A program made the position numbers and the translations under genes. Below the pieces are notes generated by a model, which was not told the DNA's origin, ran no database searches, and worked only from the letters and a program-made list of their open reading frames with translations. A DNA stretch of 64,000 bases from Trichoplax sp. H2 (lineage: Eukaryota; Placozoa; Uniplacotomia; Trichoplacea): the NCBI GenBank assembly GCA_003344405.1, contig NOWV01000199.1:1-64000 (forward strand), given 5' to 3'. Positions 48,374 to 60,790 of the stretch are shown here, one piece after another. The number at the start of each line of letters is the position of its first letter. The stretch's first letter is position 1.

Positions 48374-50330
48374 ATGCTTTTGACGAACATCCTTGCCCGC
48401 TACCTAATGATGATGCATGATCTGAGCCGCTGGACTCCTAGCGAGATGCTCAATCTTGGAATGATAGTAGTGCATTCTCACTTTGAGTCCAACGATAGCT
48501 GCTCGCTTTCCAATATAATAAGTAATATATATATTCATGACCATTATCAAAACACAAGGGCAACGCTATTCGTAATTGATATCGTGAGCAGGTTACATGA
48601 AGAATTTCGATATCTTGAAATGCAATCAAGAATTGTTGACGAAGAAAGCTCGCTACCTCATGATGATGCATGATCCGAGTGGCTGGACTCGTAGCGAGAT
48701 GCTAAATCTAGGATAAAATAGTACAGAATGATCATAGTACATTCTCACTTTGAGCCTGTAGTGATTTCAGCGAATTACAGTAGTTTTATGTAGGCAATAC
48801 AGTGATAATATGTAGTGTAGAACTGTGTATGTCTTAATAAAGTATAGGCTATACAAGGTCGTAACTGATAGCCATATTAAGCAATGTTATTAAGCAATCT
48901 ACTAATGTCATTGATGACTCCTATGTAGAGGAGCAATGGATGATAGAATTGTTATCGTGGAGCTCAGTCGATTATCTGGTTTATCTTAGCCATTTTTGAC
49001 TGCTATTATAAGGGGAAGAAATTGGAATTCTCCCCCGACGGATGACACACGGGCGTTAATAAACTTAACTGTTAAAAGCCAATTATACGGTGTTGACTAT
49101 TTTGTATTGCATTAGGGATTTGCTTGATTTTAACAACTCAGAACTTTGAGTTGACGGATTACGAAGCTAGAGCTAACAACCCGTACACTACAGTGCCCAA
49201 CGATAGCTGCTCACTTTCCAGTATCATAGGTAGCATATACATTCATGACCATTATCGAAACACAAGAGCAAAGCTATTCGTAATTTAGATCGTGAGCTGG
49301 TTACATGAAGAATTCTCGACGAAGAAAGCTCGCTACCTCATGATGCATGATCCAAGTGGCTAGACTCGTAGCGAGATGCTACATCTTGGATAAAATAGTA
49401 CAGAATGATAGAAGTCTATTCTCACTTTGAGCCCAACGATAGCTGCTCACTTTCCAGTAGAATAGGTAGCATATACAGTCATGATCATTATCGAAAGACA
49501 AGAGCAAAACCATTCGTAATTTAGATCGTGAGCTGGTTACATGAAGAATTCCGACATCATGAAATGCAATCAAGAATTCTTGACGAAGAAAGCTCGCTAC
49601 CTCATGATGATGCATGATCCAAGTGGCTAGACTCGTAGCGAGATGCTACATCTTGGATAAAATAGTACAGAATAATCATAGTCTATTCTCACTTTGAGCC
49701 CAACGATAGCTGCTCACTTTCCAGTAGAATAGGTAGCATATCCAGTCATGACCATTATCGAAACACGAGAGCAAAGCTATTCGTAATTTAGATCGTGAGC
49801 AGGTTACATGAAGAATTCTTGACGAAGAAAGCTCGCTACCTCATGATGATGCATGATCCAAGTGGCTAGACTCGTAGCGAGATGCTACATCTTGGATAAA
49901 ATAGTACAGAATGATAGAAGTCTATTCTCACTTTGAGCCCAACGATAGCTGCTCACTTTCCAGTATCATAGGTAGCATATACATTCATGACCATTATCGA
50001 AACACAAGAGCAAAGCTATTCGTAATTTAGATCGTGAGCTGGTTACATGAAGAATTCTTGACGAAGAAAGCTCGCTACCTCATGATGATGCATGATCCAA
50101 GTGGCTAGACTCGTAGCGAGATGCTAAATCTTGGATAAAATAGTACAGAATGATAGAAGTCTATTCTCACTTTGAGCCCAACGATAGCTGCTCACTTTCC
50201 AGTAGAATAGGTAGCATATCCAGTCATGACCATTATCGAAACATAAGGGCAAAGCCATTTGTCATTTAGATCGTGAGCAGGTTACATGAAGAATTTCCGA
50301 CATCTTGAAATCGTCTACCTGCAATTGCTT
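48374..50330. repeat. Tandem array of 239-264 bp units just upstream of NUP88
   Basis: The marker GCTCGCTACCTCATGATGATG (diverged in the first copy) lies at about 48394, 48648, 49328, 49592, 49831 and 50070. Each unit continues with TAGACTCGTAGCGAGATGCT, ATAGTACAGAATGAT, TATTCTCACTTTGAGCCCAA, GATAGCTGCTCACTTTCCAG, CATGACCATTATCGAAACA and AGATCGTGAGC-GGTTACATG. About 48720-49190 is unique sequence splitting the first two copies from the rest. The last four copies are nearly identical, with periods of 239-264 bp. The array ends 320 bp before the NUP88 ATG. Confidence 0.9.
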
Positions 50331-50649
50331 ATAATGAAAATGATACAGTGTACAAAATGATACTCTCGCATACACTCCAAACTATCACAAAACCGTCAAT
50401 AATAAAAATTCTAGTCTAGATACCATACCGTATTACCTAGAATGCACAGTACCCTATTATTTCTATAGAGTTTAACTGGCGGTAAAATAGAGTCAACAGT
50501 TGAGCCCGGAAAGCGAGCTCATTGATTGTTGGATGGCTTAGTATGAGACTATACTGTCTCATCCAATACCTTGAAATCTATAGTAATAGTATTTAAAAAA
50601 TCAGCCTTGAAAGGGTGACATAATTGTCACTTCTTACTCTGGCAAGGAA

Positions 50650-53600
50650 ATGGCAGACGAGAGCATCGATTCCAGCTCGAGTAGCAACTGTTTACAGTTT
50701 GCTAAGGAAATTAGCAATCATGCTGCTTTCACCGAGTTATCCCCACCAAGTAGAGATAGTCAGGAAGCTATTTTACAGAATAAGAAACTTGTTACAGCCT
50801 ACGATTGCCAAGTTTTCATTTGGAATGAAGAGAAGAAAAATATCGTCCATGTTGTCAACACCAAAGCTATCTTTTATAACAGTGGAAAGAGTCATCATTT
50901 TCAGGTAAGATTCTCACTTATTTCATCGCTAGCAATTGAACACGCTTAGCTTTAGCTTTCATAATTGAAATCAATGGATCATGTTGCAGCTGGTTATTAC
51001 TGAATGATTTAAATATGCCTATGGATTGTAGGTACTGAAGTGTACGAAACCAACCCAATTTCAAGTCAATCATATTCAAATCAATAATAATGGAAGTTAT
51101 TTAGCTCTCGTTGGACAAAATGCTATCGATATCATGGAATTGGTCTATAGAAGTGATGCTATAAAGCAACATCAAGAGGATGCTACAATTTGCAGGTAAA
51201 ATTGGCCCGTGATGCGGTGATTTGATTAGGTGCAATCGATTTTGAAAGGCTGCATAAGCCAGTGCAATGCAATCCTGCTAGAGTAGTTCCTCGAACCTTG
51301 GTTACCAACGATACGGTAGGCAGTTGGTAGAGATGGATCGGTTATACTTTCATAATGATCGCATATACGTATAGCTAGACATGATAGAGTTCCTTGCAAC
51401 ATCGGTATGATGTTGTTGCTTTACCTTTGCCTTACTGATCATGCTACATGGAAATGAGAACCGTTTGATCCTCACTGTACCCTACCGACGTGGATTTAAT
51501 TCAAAAAAAATCCTTTACTATACTAGTCTACATGTCTGCTTTGTTTCACCAACATGGCATGCATCGACGTATGTTATATGCATTTCAGTATTTCCTAACC
51601 ATCATCTTATAAGATCAATTTTTCCTTCATCAGGAACTTTCCGTTGGATAGTAGCTACTTTAACAGTCATCCTGAGGTGGAGATCCTCCAGTGTAAGTGG
51701 CATCCAGGAAGTAAATTCGGCTTGCACTTGGTCGTTCTAACATCCCATTCAATGCTCAGGTAACCAAAGTCACACATCCCTAAGGATAATCGTCAATCTG
51801 TATATCGAAAGGATATCAAACGTCATTGTCTTAGCCGATAGTTGCTATCACTTAATTTTAGAATTTACCAATCTCATACCATCTTTGAGTACGGTCGACA
51901 ACTAGTCGGCTACTTCCATTAATACAGTCGTATACTTTCAACTTCGATCACGGTAATCGTTTCTTCCTAGTACACTATCAACTTTGCAGTTAACACAAGC
52001 GTAACTTCTAACCGATACAATTGCTTAACCTTACCATGTTGATACAATATTATAAACTAAATGATGCAATAAATTTTGGATTACAGAGTTTATAATATAT
52101 CGAAACCCGATGTTGCACAAGTTGAATTTACCATCCATGAATCAATTCCTAGAAATAAAAGCGGATACTTCAACGCATTATCTGCTGCTAGCCGTGTCAT
52201 ATCCTTCGATTTTGGCCCACCCATTGATAACGATGTAAGGATGGTCAAATCTGATATATCCTCAAATAATGATCAACAAGGAACCAGTGAAACACACATT
52301 CATCCTATTTATCTTTTACAAGATGATGGCGATATTTATATTGCCGTCGTTAATCTAAAAACTAAATTAAGGTACTGTTAATACGTGATGATAACATTGC
52401 GTTAATAAATTATCCAAGGCAATTTGTTCTTCCATTTACATATCTCATCGTTGGTAAACATGATGTTGTTCATTTACCGTTTATTAGTTACTTTGAAGGG
52501 CCACTGATTATCCGTCCTGCTTCTGATGATAATTATGGTGCTGATGCTTGCTCAATTATTTGCTTGCCTACCAAACCTGCTGTTATTGTCATAGCTACCT
52601 TAAATGGTAGTATCTTTCATGCAATCGTTACTGATTCCGAATCGGATGATGAAGTAAGAGTTTCCACTTTACAGTCGCACTACTGTTCACAATTACTATA
52701 TCGTTACCGAGACTCTGATACCGCATTTTAAAGCATAAATAATGTTTTATGGATTGAATTGAATACGATTTGGAATAGTAATAAAAATTAATTTCGTATT
52801 TGTTGAAAGTTTCCTGCTTCTTTCATTTATTAGGCCTTAGAAAGTACATTTTCAGTTGAACTCTGTGCCTTCGAGTCCGTCAATTTGGATCCGGCGCTAT
52901 TCAAAACTGGCAGTGATGATATGATTGATCTTCCAGATCCCGTTATCTTGCAGGCTGGTCAGTAGCAATGGAGATTATCTATTAGATTATACGATTGGTC
53001 GGGGCTTGTTTGAGCTGGCTTTACTCAGTGATTGTATTACGACTGCTTACGTAATGTAATTTTTTTGTTTATTATATAGATACCCTTCAGAGCAATTGCT
53101 ACTTTTTTTTACATCCATCTGGTGTTCATAGTGTATTGCTACCATGGATTGATAATATTACTGCAATTGCAAGCGATAAAGGTATGTTAGGCTGCAATAA
53201 CTAAGAATATTAACTTTCTATATAAGTAATGTTTGTAGTGCTTTGTTAACTTTGCCAACTATCTTCTTTTCGTGTTGGTATAGTTACACAGTGTCGGGTA
53301 GAATGTCTGATATGCACTAGATCATTTGCCGAAAGTCCAGCGACACCAATGTGGGGTTTAACACAAGTTAACGACTGTAACTTAAGTTATATTGTTGGCT
53401 TAATATCTGGAAGTAATGAATGTGTTGTTGTACCACTAAAATTCGACTATGGAGTTGATGTACCACTACTTGTATCCGAAATGGATGAGTTAGTTTTGAA
53501 CATGATTTACTAATTTGTAAATGACCATCTTCACCAATGAACTATACTTCCTTACTTTACTTTCCCATTTTATGTAGATTGGCGATTAAAAATAAATCTG

Positions 53601-54771
53601 ATGATCAATTAACGACAGAAAACTTGGTAGATGCTATACGGAAAGTTTTAGGAAAGCGCACATCGGTGTCGAAAGTCATGTAAGTGTAAAATACCAAGTT
53701 ACTTTAGTGTTACCTATAATTTGCATTTGTCAGTAAATAATTTGGAAGGTTCCAATGGGAAAGTTCTTTACAAATTTCTTACCTTTGTAATAACTTTTCA
53801 CAACGGTAGCGGCAACGATTCAATGTCTCAGGAACAAATTTTTGAAATCCTTACCAAGACCACGGGGGATTTGCGTAAAAATCATTTAAAAAATTTTCAC
53901 ATTGCATGTGATATAATAGAACACAGGTAAACAACTTTAATTTGCTTGTTAATTTTTCTTTTTCTTATTGTTAAAATTGATTTAAACTTGTAATTACGAG
54001 CGCGATTGGAAGGTAGACTAATTCAATTTCATTCTGAAATACTCCAGGGTACAGAACCTAGCCGATCGCAAAGTACAACAAAATTCACAGTTACTTCTTC
54101 TGAACGTCGATGTTAAGAATATGAAAGCAGAAATATCTCGGTTGAGAGAAAAATACCAGCAGGCGAAGGAGAAACAAGAAGAAATACGCAAAAGGTACTT
54201 CCATGTTTACATTGACTAGTCTCTATTACGGTAATGTTCAGTAACATTATGGTGTAAATTTTTTAATTTACTTATCTAGGACACGTAAAATTTTAGCAAA
54301 TATTCAGTCATTTATTCCAGTTAAAGCGGATGCTGAAGAAGAATTTCACAGCGATATTACTGAAATTGATGCAAATTTGAAAGACTTACGGAAAGGTGTA
54401 GATAATGTGAGTAACAAAGTATTCCTTCATCTTTAGCTGTTGCTGATTGTCCTATCCATGGGCGCTGATGATTACTGCATTTGCTATTACGTTAGGTAAT
54501 TAAGAAATGCCGATATTATGAAGAAAATCAAGCATTTACTAAAGCGGAAACCTCTTCCCTTCCAGAAAGAGATATGGCGGTGATTCATGAGGGACTAAAG
54601 GCTGAGTAAGGACTATCGTATATTGTACAACTGCCTACTTATACTTTCATTTATTGGATGCTGCCAGTCTATAACCACATACTAATAGTTACCTTGATTT
54701 ACAATAGAAATGACGTGATTAAAGACCTGATCCAAAAGGTGAAAGATTTATCCTCTCAAGTTTCGCAATAA
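50650..54771 (+). CDS. NUP88: Nucleoporin NUP88
   Basis: NUP88 sits on the cytoplasmic face of the nuclear pore with NUP214/NUP62 and helps CRM1-dependent export. Fourteen exons join in phase: 50650-50904, 51032-51195, 51634-51759, 52087-52371, 52488-52653, 52834-52957, 53080-53181, 53284-53488, 53578-53679, 53810-53926, 54048-54194, 54280-54406, 54496-54605 and 54708-54771, 697 residues (human 741). The N-terminal two thirds form the beta-propeller: NGSYLALVGQNAIDIMEL, CKWHPGSKFGLHLVVLTSHS, VISFDFGPP, RPASDDNYGADACSIICLP and FFLHPSGVHSVLLPWI all match human segments in order. The C-terminal 200 residues are a coiled coil (EISRLREKYQQAKEKQEEIR; human [20 protein letters not shown]). The stop follows DLSSQVSQ. 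Donors at 53489 (GTTAGT) and 52958 (GTCAGT) are non-consensus but the phases agree. The ATG at 50650 is the first in the open frame. Confidence 0.94.
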
Positions 54772-56569
54772 AGATTCAACCCGAAATATGCTAATAAATT
54801 GTATACAGAGGATTGACATGTAACATACGTAAATTTTATCCGTTAAGTATTTGTACAGTACAATAATATAGTCATTTCACATTGTATGCTGGATGATTTC
54901 AAGGATATAACATAATTTTTCATCAGTTGTTTGGATAAAGTATTACTTCAGTGTTTAGTAAAAATTTTAGTCACTAGCGAGACTTGACAATTTCGGTTAC
55001 TAATTAGTCTTTTCATTTTTTGCCATCGAAGTTTGTAAATAATGTATAATATTGACTGCATTCATGTCTGTCCCTCCCATGTATTAAATGCAGCAGCGAT
55101 ATTTGATGCAATAAAAAAGCTTTCACATAACAAGATATTCTGCACCTAAATTGGTACTGATTAAATTCGAAATATCGCTCGCTGCTAAATGATACCGTAT
55201 GATAGTTTTGCATAAGGTACATTCAAATTCTGATCTTTAACTTTATGATCAATTACAATCCCCTTCTAGCTAGAATCAGTATCATCGGAGAATAATTTAC
55301 TAATTTATGTCACTAAAGTCTTTGTTAATCTATTCCTATTATGTCATGTAATTTCGATGTAGTTACTAAAGATTAATCCAAAAAAAGAATAGTATATACT
55401 ACTCGTTATTTATTTGCAAGAATATACCATCGGGAATTTTATTCTTAAACTAGCTTTTAATCACAATGCATAGGACTTTCTGTCATTCAAGTTTACCATA
55501 AGTAATAGACAAATGGTGATATTAACATAAACAATTGCGCTTCGTATGGATCCGTCTTATTCATATTACTTAAGCTCTATAGAAGAGTTGATTTAGCGTC
55601 TGCTCCAAGATTGATGATTAATTTCATTAATACTCGCATTACTTCGTGCTGATTCATGCCTGCCTAAAACTCCTTATATTACTGACTAGTTTCCGTATTC
55701 CATTAAATTCTTAGAAAAAAATAATCCGAGTTTGATTGACGCACCAGCCAATGTGCAGCTGGTCTATTTTATTCATAATAATTACTTTGATATTGTTTAA
55801 TTTCATGTCATTGAGATTAGAAGCGACTAGTACTATTAATAATTCATACATAAGATTTGAAAATAGGAAAAGCTAGATGACTCTTAAATTAAAATAGCCA
55901 CTAGGGAACTTCAATCATTGAAATATCAAATTAAAGAGTAGTATATAATTGATGCCATTCTTTAAAAATATGTTTTATAAATTAGTGATTAATTCCCGAA
56001 TAAATAATAATATAAAATTTTTTAGAGGCTACACCCTAAGAAATCATTTTTAATAGCAATTTCTTGATCCTATTTGTGATACACATTATATGCAAATAGA
56101 TTTAGACTAGAAAATCTACCAAGCTATTGATATTGAATAAAAATTATCTCCTCTATGTATGCATCATGTAGTAGAAATTTGTGAATTTAATTTTTAAAAT
56201 ATTTAGACATTCTAATTGACTTTAATTACGAGATGTAGCCATAAAAGTTAATCATTTTCGTGTTTTATCTTGATTGATAATAATATCAGTCTGCAGAGAA
56301 GATTGTAGCCACTATGATTCCGACAGTTTACGTTCTCTACGAGTAATCCTATTCTTCTTTATCGAAGAACATTGTCACGATCTAAAGATTATCAACGAAT
56401 ACAAAAGTCATTCAATAAAAAGATAGGCTCAAATACATCTTTCCTATACTTATACGATGATATATTGACGGACTGCATAAAATTTATTGAAGATTTACAG
56501 GTTTAAATGAATATGTGAAGGAAATTAATCAGTATTAATTTTAGAACAGATTATAAAAGAGATTTAATA
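54772..56569. other. NUP88 3' flank and intergenic, no gene recognised
   Basis: AT-rich sequence. The candidate AATAAA at 54793 is at its start. A minus-strand open frame near 56330-56370 starts in the phase needed for the 3' exon of the Kunitz/VWC gene, but nothing in it confirms this. Confidence 0.4.
54793..54798 (+). terminator. Candidate polyadenylation signal of NUP88
   Basis: AATAAA starts 22 nt after the NUP88 stop codon. It is close to the stop, so the 3' UTR would be very short. Positional call only. Confidence 0.35.
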
Positions 56570-57130
56570 AAAAGACAGGCTCAAATACATCTTTCGTATA
56601 TTCTTACGATGTTATCTTGAATAGATTTGATCAATTTTACTCTGAATTTGGTCAATTAATCACATTAAACTAAGTAAGTATTGCATTCTACTCTAGTACA
56701 TAAGAGTAATTCCGACACTAAATAAGAATTTCATTTCAAAGGTAAACTAGTGTCACTACATTAGATATGTAATCTCTTATCTTACATAGATTAATTACTT
56801 TCACTCTGATTTCGATCAACTAGTCACATTAAACTACATAAGTATTACATTCTACTCTTACGCATATGAGCAATTCCGATATTAAATAAAAATTTCATCT
56901 CAAAACCAAACTCGCGGCACTATAGTAGATATGTCATCTCTTATCTTGAATAAATTGATTGCTTTTACTCAGATTTTGATCAATTAATCACGTTAAACTA
57001 CATAAGTATTGCATTCTAATCTTGCGCATACTAAATAAGAAATTTCATCTCAAAGCCAAATTCACGGCACTATAGCGAATACATCATCTCCTATCTTGAA
57101 TAAATTGATTAATTTTTACTCTGATTTTGG
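56570..57130. repeat. Tandem array, about 4 copies, 140-180 bp period
   Basis: A TAAATAA(G/A)A(A)TTTCAT-TCAAA word followed by the core CACTA(T/C)A(T/G)(T/A)AG(A/C), TCATCTC(T/C)TATCTT-A-A, TAAATTGATT and GATTT-G-TCAA(T/C)TA is seen from about 56570, 56720, 56880 and 57020. A related pair, AAAAAGA(T/C)AGGCTCAAATACA, occurs at about 56418 and 56568. Confidence 0.75.
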
Positions 57131-57273
57131 TCATATTCATAGTGTATCACAGATGATAAAATTGCTGATGAGATATATGCGTATATCACTATTACAATAT
57201 TTCGTATCTATCTTTCGACTCGTTTTATACAGTACTCTGATGATCAAAACAATGATAAAATACAGTAGCTTAC

Positions 57274-59125
57274 CTATCAAAGCATCACTAGCATCGCCAA
57301 CTTTGATAGTTTGATTCCTTAACCAGCAAACCCAAAGTCCAATGGAAACGATCGTAATGACTGCTGTAATGGCGATTACAATTAAAGCAATCACGGTAGC
57401 TCGACCAACTTCTATATTTGAATCATATAAGGTAACATATTACGGGAGTTTTTGACAATTAAATGGCGATTTATTTTAGAGAGGATATTCTGGACAAATC
57501 AAATGCTACGTTATATCGCCTACTATCGTAGTGAAAATAGATTTGCAATATTGCGTTTAAAAAAGAATCTACTCTTATTTACCAAGGCAAGTTACTTTGC
57601 AACATGTTCCTTGAACACGTTCATAGCGAGAACAAGGTGGTGGTCCACATGTTATATTGTGACATTGGAGAGCTTTCTGATCGGTACAACGACATGTTGT
57701 ACAAGGCATATGACTATTAGGATGGAAGGTAGCGTTGTTGAGGTAGCCAACTTTGTTATAGCACTTGTCTATTGCAAGTATAATGTAATAGCAATAGATT
57801 AATAACGTCTGCAGAGAAAGGAAACTCTTCTTATAGCTGGCTTGGAAAGCCCTTTTATTCGATATATTTTAAGCATATTACTAATCAATATTGCAGGCAG
57901 TTGCTGTTCAATTAATCATTAGAAAGTTGAATCAATGTTTGTAGAAGAATATTCAGTTATTTCCGTTAATTAACATTATCCTTTTTAACCCTTTTATAGG
58001 CTTATCCACTGTTATTAAACTAAATTTCACGCTATCAAATCAGAAGTAGCATAGAAAATTATTCAGATCGCGATATACGTATATGATATGGAGTACTACA
58101 AAAAGGAAAACTTTCGCTCCCAGTCCCATTGCTGAATGAGTAGGACACGATTAATGAATTGGAAAGCATCAGCTATGAATCGACAATATTTCTTAGGCCT
58201 AATGATGGCCTTCATCTACTGTTGATAGCTGTTATTGCGCGAATAATATAGCGCCTTTCCCGTATACAGAGTAGGACATGATTTATGAATGACAACCAGT
58301 TATAGTTTGATAATTAACCATTTGCATTGAGCTCATATGTAATATCCAATGCCAATCCTATTCTATCCACCAAGAGATATTCAAAATAGCTAAATTGGTC
58401 GAGATGCATCATTCTGTACTTACCCATGCTACAAGTAGACATGCATCGGTCATAGTTTTGAAAGTTATTTCGATTTCCTCCACAGCCGCCATAAATAAAT
58501 TGTTGACAGTTGGACGAATCGAAATTATAATAATAGCGTAGAAATTTCCCTTTACAAGGTCCAGTTGCTGGCATAAAATGGCAATCTAGCGATTCTGTAA
58601 AAAGGATAATAGCAATAGAGTTAGCCAAGCTAGAAATAGATACAACAGTCATAAGTGTGTCTAATTGAAAATTTACGATCCCAATTTTATTCACATACTA
58701 TCGGAAATCAGAAGCAAAATCATTCCTATGATACTTTATATTGTCAATATTGACATGGAAATATGGTACATATTAACAGTGATTATGTTAGAAAGATTAC
58801 TATCAACAACTGAGTAATATTGATATTAATAGCTTTCAATATCAGGATCGATCTTATAAAATGGACCTTTAGTGATCAATGTTGTATTGGCTCCACATGT
58901 ATTCATGCAAGCTTGCGTTGTGGAAAATCGATTTGGATTCCCATCGCAACCACTCCAAGTAAATTTCTGGCATTGACCAACAGTAGAATTATAAAAATAG
59001 CGTGTTAAACGATAGGAACACTGGCCATAGGAGGGATTTAATGTGCAGATGTTGATCTCAGGCGGTGTTGCATACGTTGTTGTCTCTTTAAAAAAAAAGA
59101 GTAACATAAGCATTAATTTTATCAT
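57274..59125 (-). CDS. Membrane-anchored protein with two Kunitz domains and one VWC domain (3' end open)
   Basis: Four exons, all with phase 1 boundaries, run 5' to 3': 59125 or 59085 to 58867, 58594-58424, 57768-57583 and 57408-57274. The first two are Kunitz/BPTI domains with six cysteines in standard spacing. Kunitz A has GQCSYRLTRYFYN, with Ser after the second Cys. Kunitz B has GPCKGKFLRYYYNF and FIYGGCGGNRNNF, with Lys at the P1 position, as in trypsin inhibitors. The third exon has ten cysteines (C-xx-C-x-C, then CC-xxx-C) of a von Willebrand factor C domain. The fourth encodes a transmembrane helix (VIALIVIAITAVITIVSIGL) and a short cytosolic part. MIKLMLMLLFFFK directly before Kunitz A could be a signal peptide read through in the same exon, or poly-T intron sequence before an acceptor at 59086. 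The C-terminal exon is not identified. Expected at the cell surface as a protease inhibitor; no named orthologue recognised. Confidence 0.85.
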
Positions 59126-59269
59126 CCTATTTTAAACATTATTACAGTAGAAATCATGTAATTGTATTTGTCAGTCGTTCAAATAAGCTCAAATTAACAC
59201 TTTTATTATTTCTTCTGTACATATAGAAGGTAGCATTAAAATGGATGAAAGGATAATGACATCTTGGCT

Positions 59270-59965
59270 TCCATTACTTTCTAGGTTAGCTGCTTTCCAA
59301 AGTCGTATTACATCTCCTTATAACAGGAGAAAAATGGCCATAATGAATTATACTCGCCTATCACTCTTTTCACGGACTTTAATGTAATTGTTTCGCGAAA
59401 ATCGTATTATAACCCATGCCGATGGCCTAGAATAGAGGTAGCAACCTCTTTGCTTATGCTATTTCTACACTAACTGCTTTCTAAAGTCGCATTACAACTC
59501 CTAATTACTATAAGACATTTATAGTAATTCATTTAGCAGTAGAAAAAATGGCTATTATGACTTACACTCATCTCTCTATCACTCTTTTCATCGATTTTAA
59601 CGTAATCACTCTAATAAAGTTGTATTACAACCTGCGTGGATAGTCTAGGAAAGAAATGGCAATCTCTTAGCTCTTGTTATTTCTAGGTTGACTCCTTTCT
59701 AAAGTCGCATTATAACTCCTAATCGCTGTATAACATTTGTACTTAGTCATTCCGCGGAAGAGAAAGATAGCAATAACGAATTACCCTTGTCAATTTATCA
59801 CCCTTTCCACCTATGTTAACGTAGTTGCTTTGCTAAAACCGTATCACAAACTATGTAGATGGTCTAGAAGAAAGGTAATAGCCGCTTTGCCGATGTTATT
59901 TCAATATTATAATTATTTATATGATAACTGTAGAACATTTCCATTTAGTCTTTCCACCGGAGAAA
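59270..59965. repeat. Tandem array, about 3 copies of a 215-230 bp unit
   Basis: ACTG(C/A)TTTCTAAAGTCG(C/T)ATTA, CTCCTAAT, GGAGAAAAATGGC, TATCACTCTTTTCA, TTTTAA(T/C)GTAAT and CCTAGAA-AGAGGTAGCAACCTC blocks repeat in order from about 59280, 59465 and 59690. Copies are moderately diverged and no frame is shared. Confidence 0.8.
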
Positions 59966-60024
59966 AATAGCAGTCAATATACACTAGTCTGCCTATCAAC
60001 TTTTTTTTATCAATGTTAGCCTTT

Positions 60025-60790
60025 TATTTTATACTAGATTAAAAACTATTTGGCTAGCAGCCTAAAATAATCTGTTACTTATTCTATAAATTACTTTTCG
60101 TATGCTATGAAGAGAATAGAATTAATCTTCCATTTATACTACTGTAGATTTGAAGCCTATTTCCATTGCAGAGTCAAAAATATTCTGCTACCTATTCCTT
60201 AAATTACTCTATGGATGCATTATAGTAGATTAAAGACTGTTTCCTTAGCAGCCAAAAGCTAGTCCGTGACCTATTGCTTAAACTACTTTACGTATACTAT
60301 GAAATACAGTAAAATTAGCTTTTCATATTATACTCGATTGAAGGCTATTTTTTAATAGCCAAAAGTAGTCTGTTGCCTGTTCCTTAAATTACTTTACGTA
60401 TACTATGGAGAAGATAGAATTAGCCTTTGCTATTATTGTAGATTAAAAGTCTATTTCCTAACAACCAAAAGTAGTCAGCCACCTATTTCTTAAACTACTC
60501 TGCATATGAAATAAAATTAGCCTTTCATATTATATTAAATTGAAGGCTATTTCCTAGCTTCTTAAAATGGTCTGTTACCTATTCTTTAAACTACTTTTCG
60601 TATGCTATGAAGAAAATACATTTGGCCTTTCATTTTATACTACTGTGGATTTGACGACTATTTCTCTAGCAGCTGAAAATAATTTGTCACCCTATTCCTT
60701 AAACTACTTTATCTTCACTATAAAGAAATAGAATTAATCTTAACATTTTTACTAGATTGAAGACTATTTCCCTAGCAATAAAAATAAGAA
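60025..60790. repeat. Tandem array, about 7 copies of a roughly 110-125 bp unit
   Basis: AGATT(A/G)AA(A/G)-CTATTTCC(T)TAGCAG-C, AAAAGTAGTCTGTnACCTATT, CTTAAA(T/C)TACTTTnCGTATnCTATGAA and AGAATTAnCCTTT recur between 60030 and 60790. The array differs from its left neighbour at 59270-59965. Confidence 0.8.

Noticed and set aside
48374-50330. CRISPR-like array
   Set aside because: Units are about 240 bp, with no short repeat/unique spacer alternation and no cas genes, in a eukaryotic genome.
56300-56370. Minus-strand open stretch as the last exon of the Kunitz/VWC gene
   Set aside because: Phase fits, but there is no family match and the tail composition is unconvincing.
57452-57802. 116-codon plus-strand frame
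   Set aside because: It is the antisense shadow of the VWC exon (57583-57768).
58820-59008. 62-codon plus-strand frame
   Set aside because: Antisense shadow of the first Kunitz exon.
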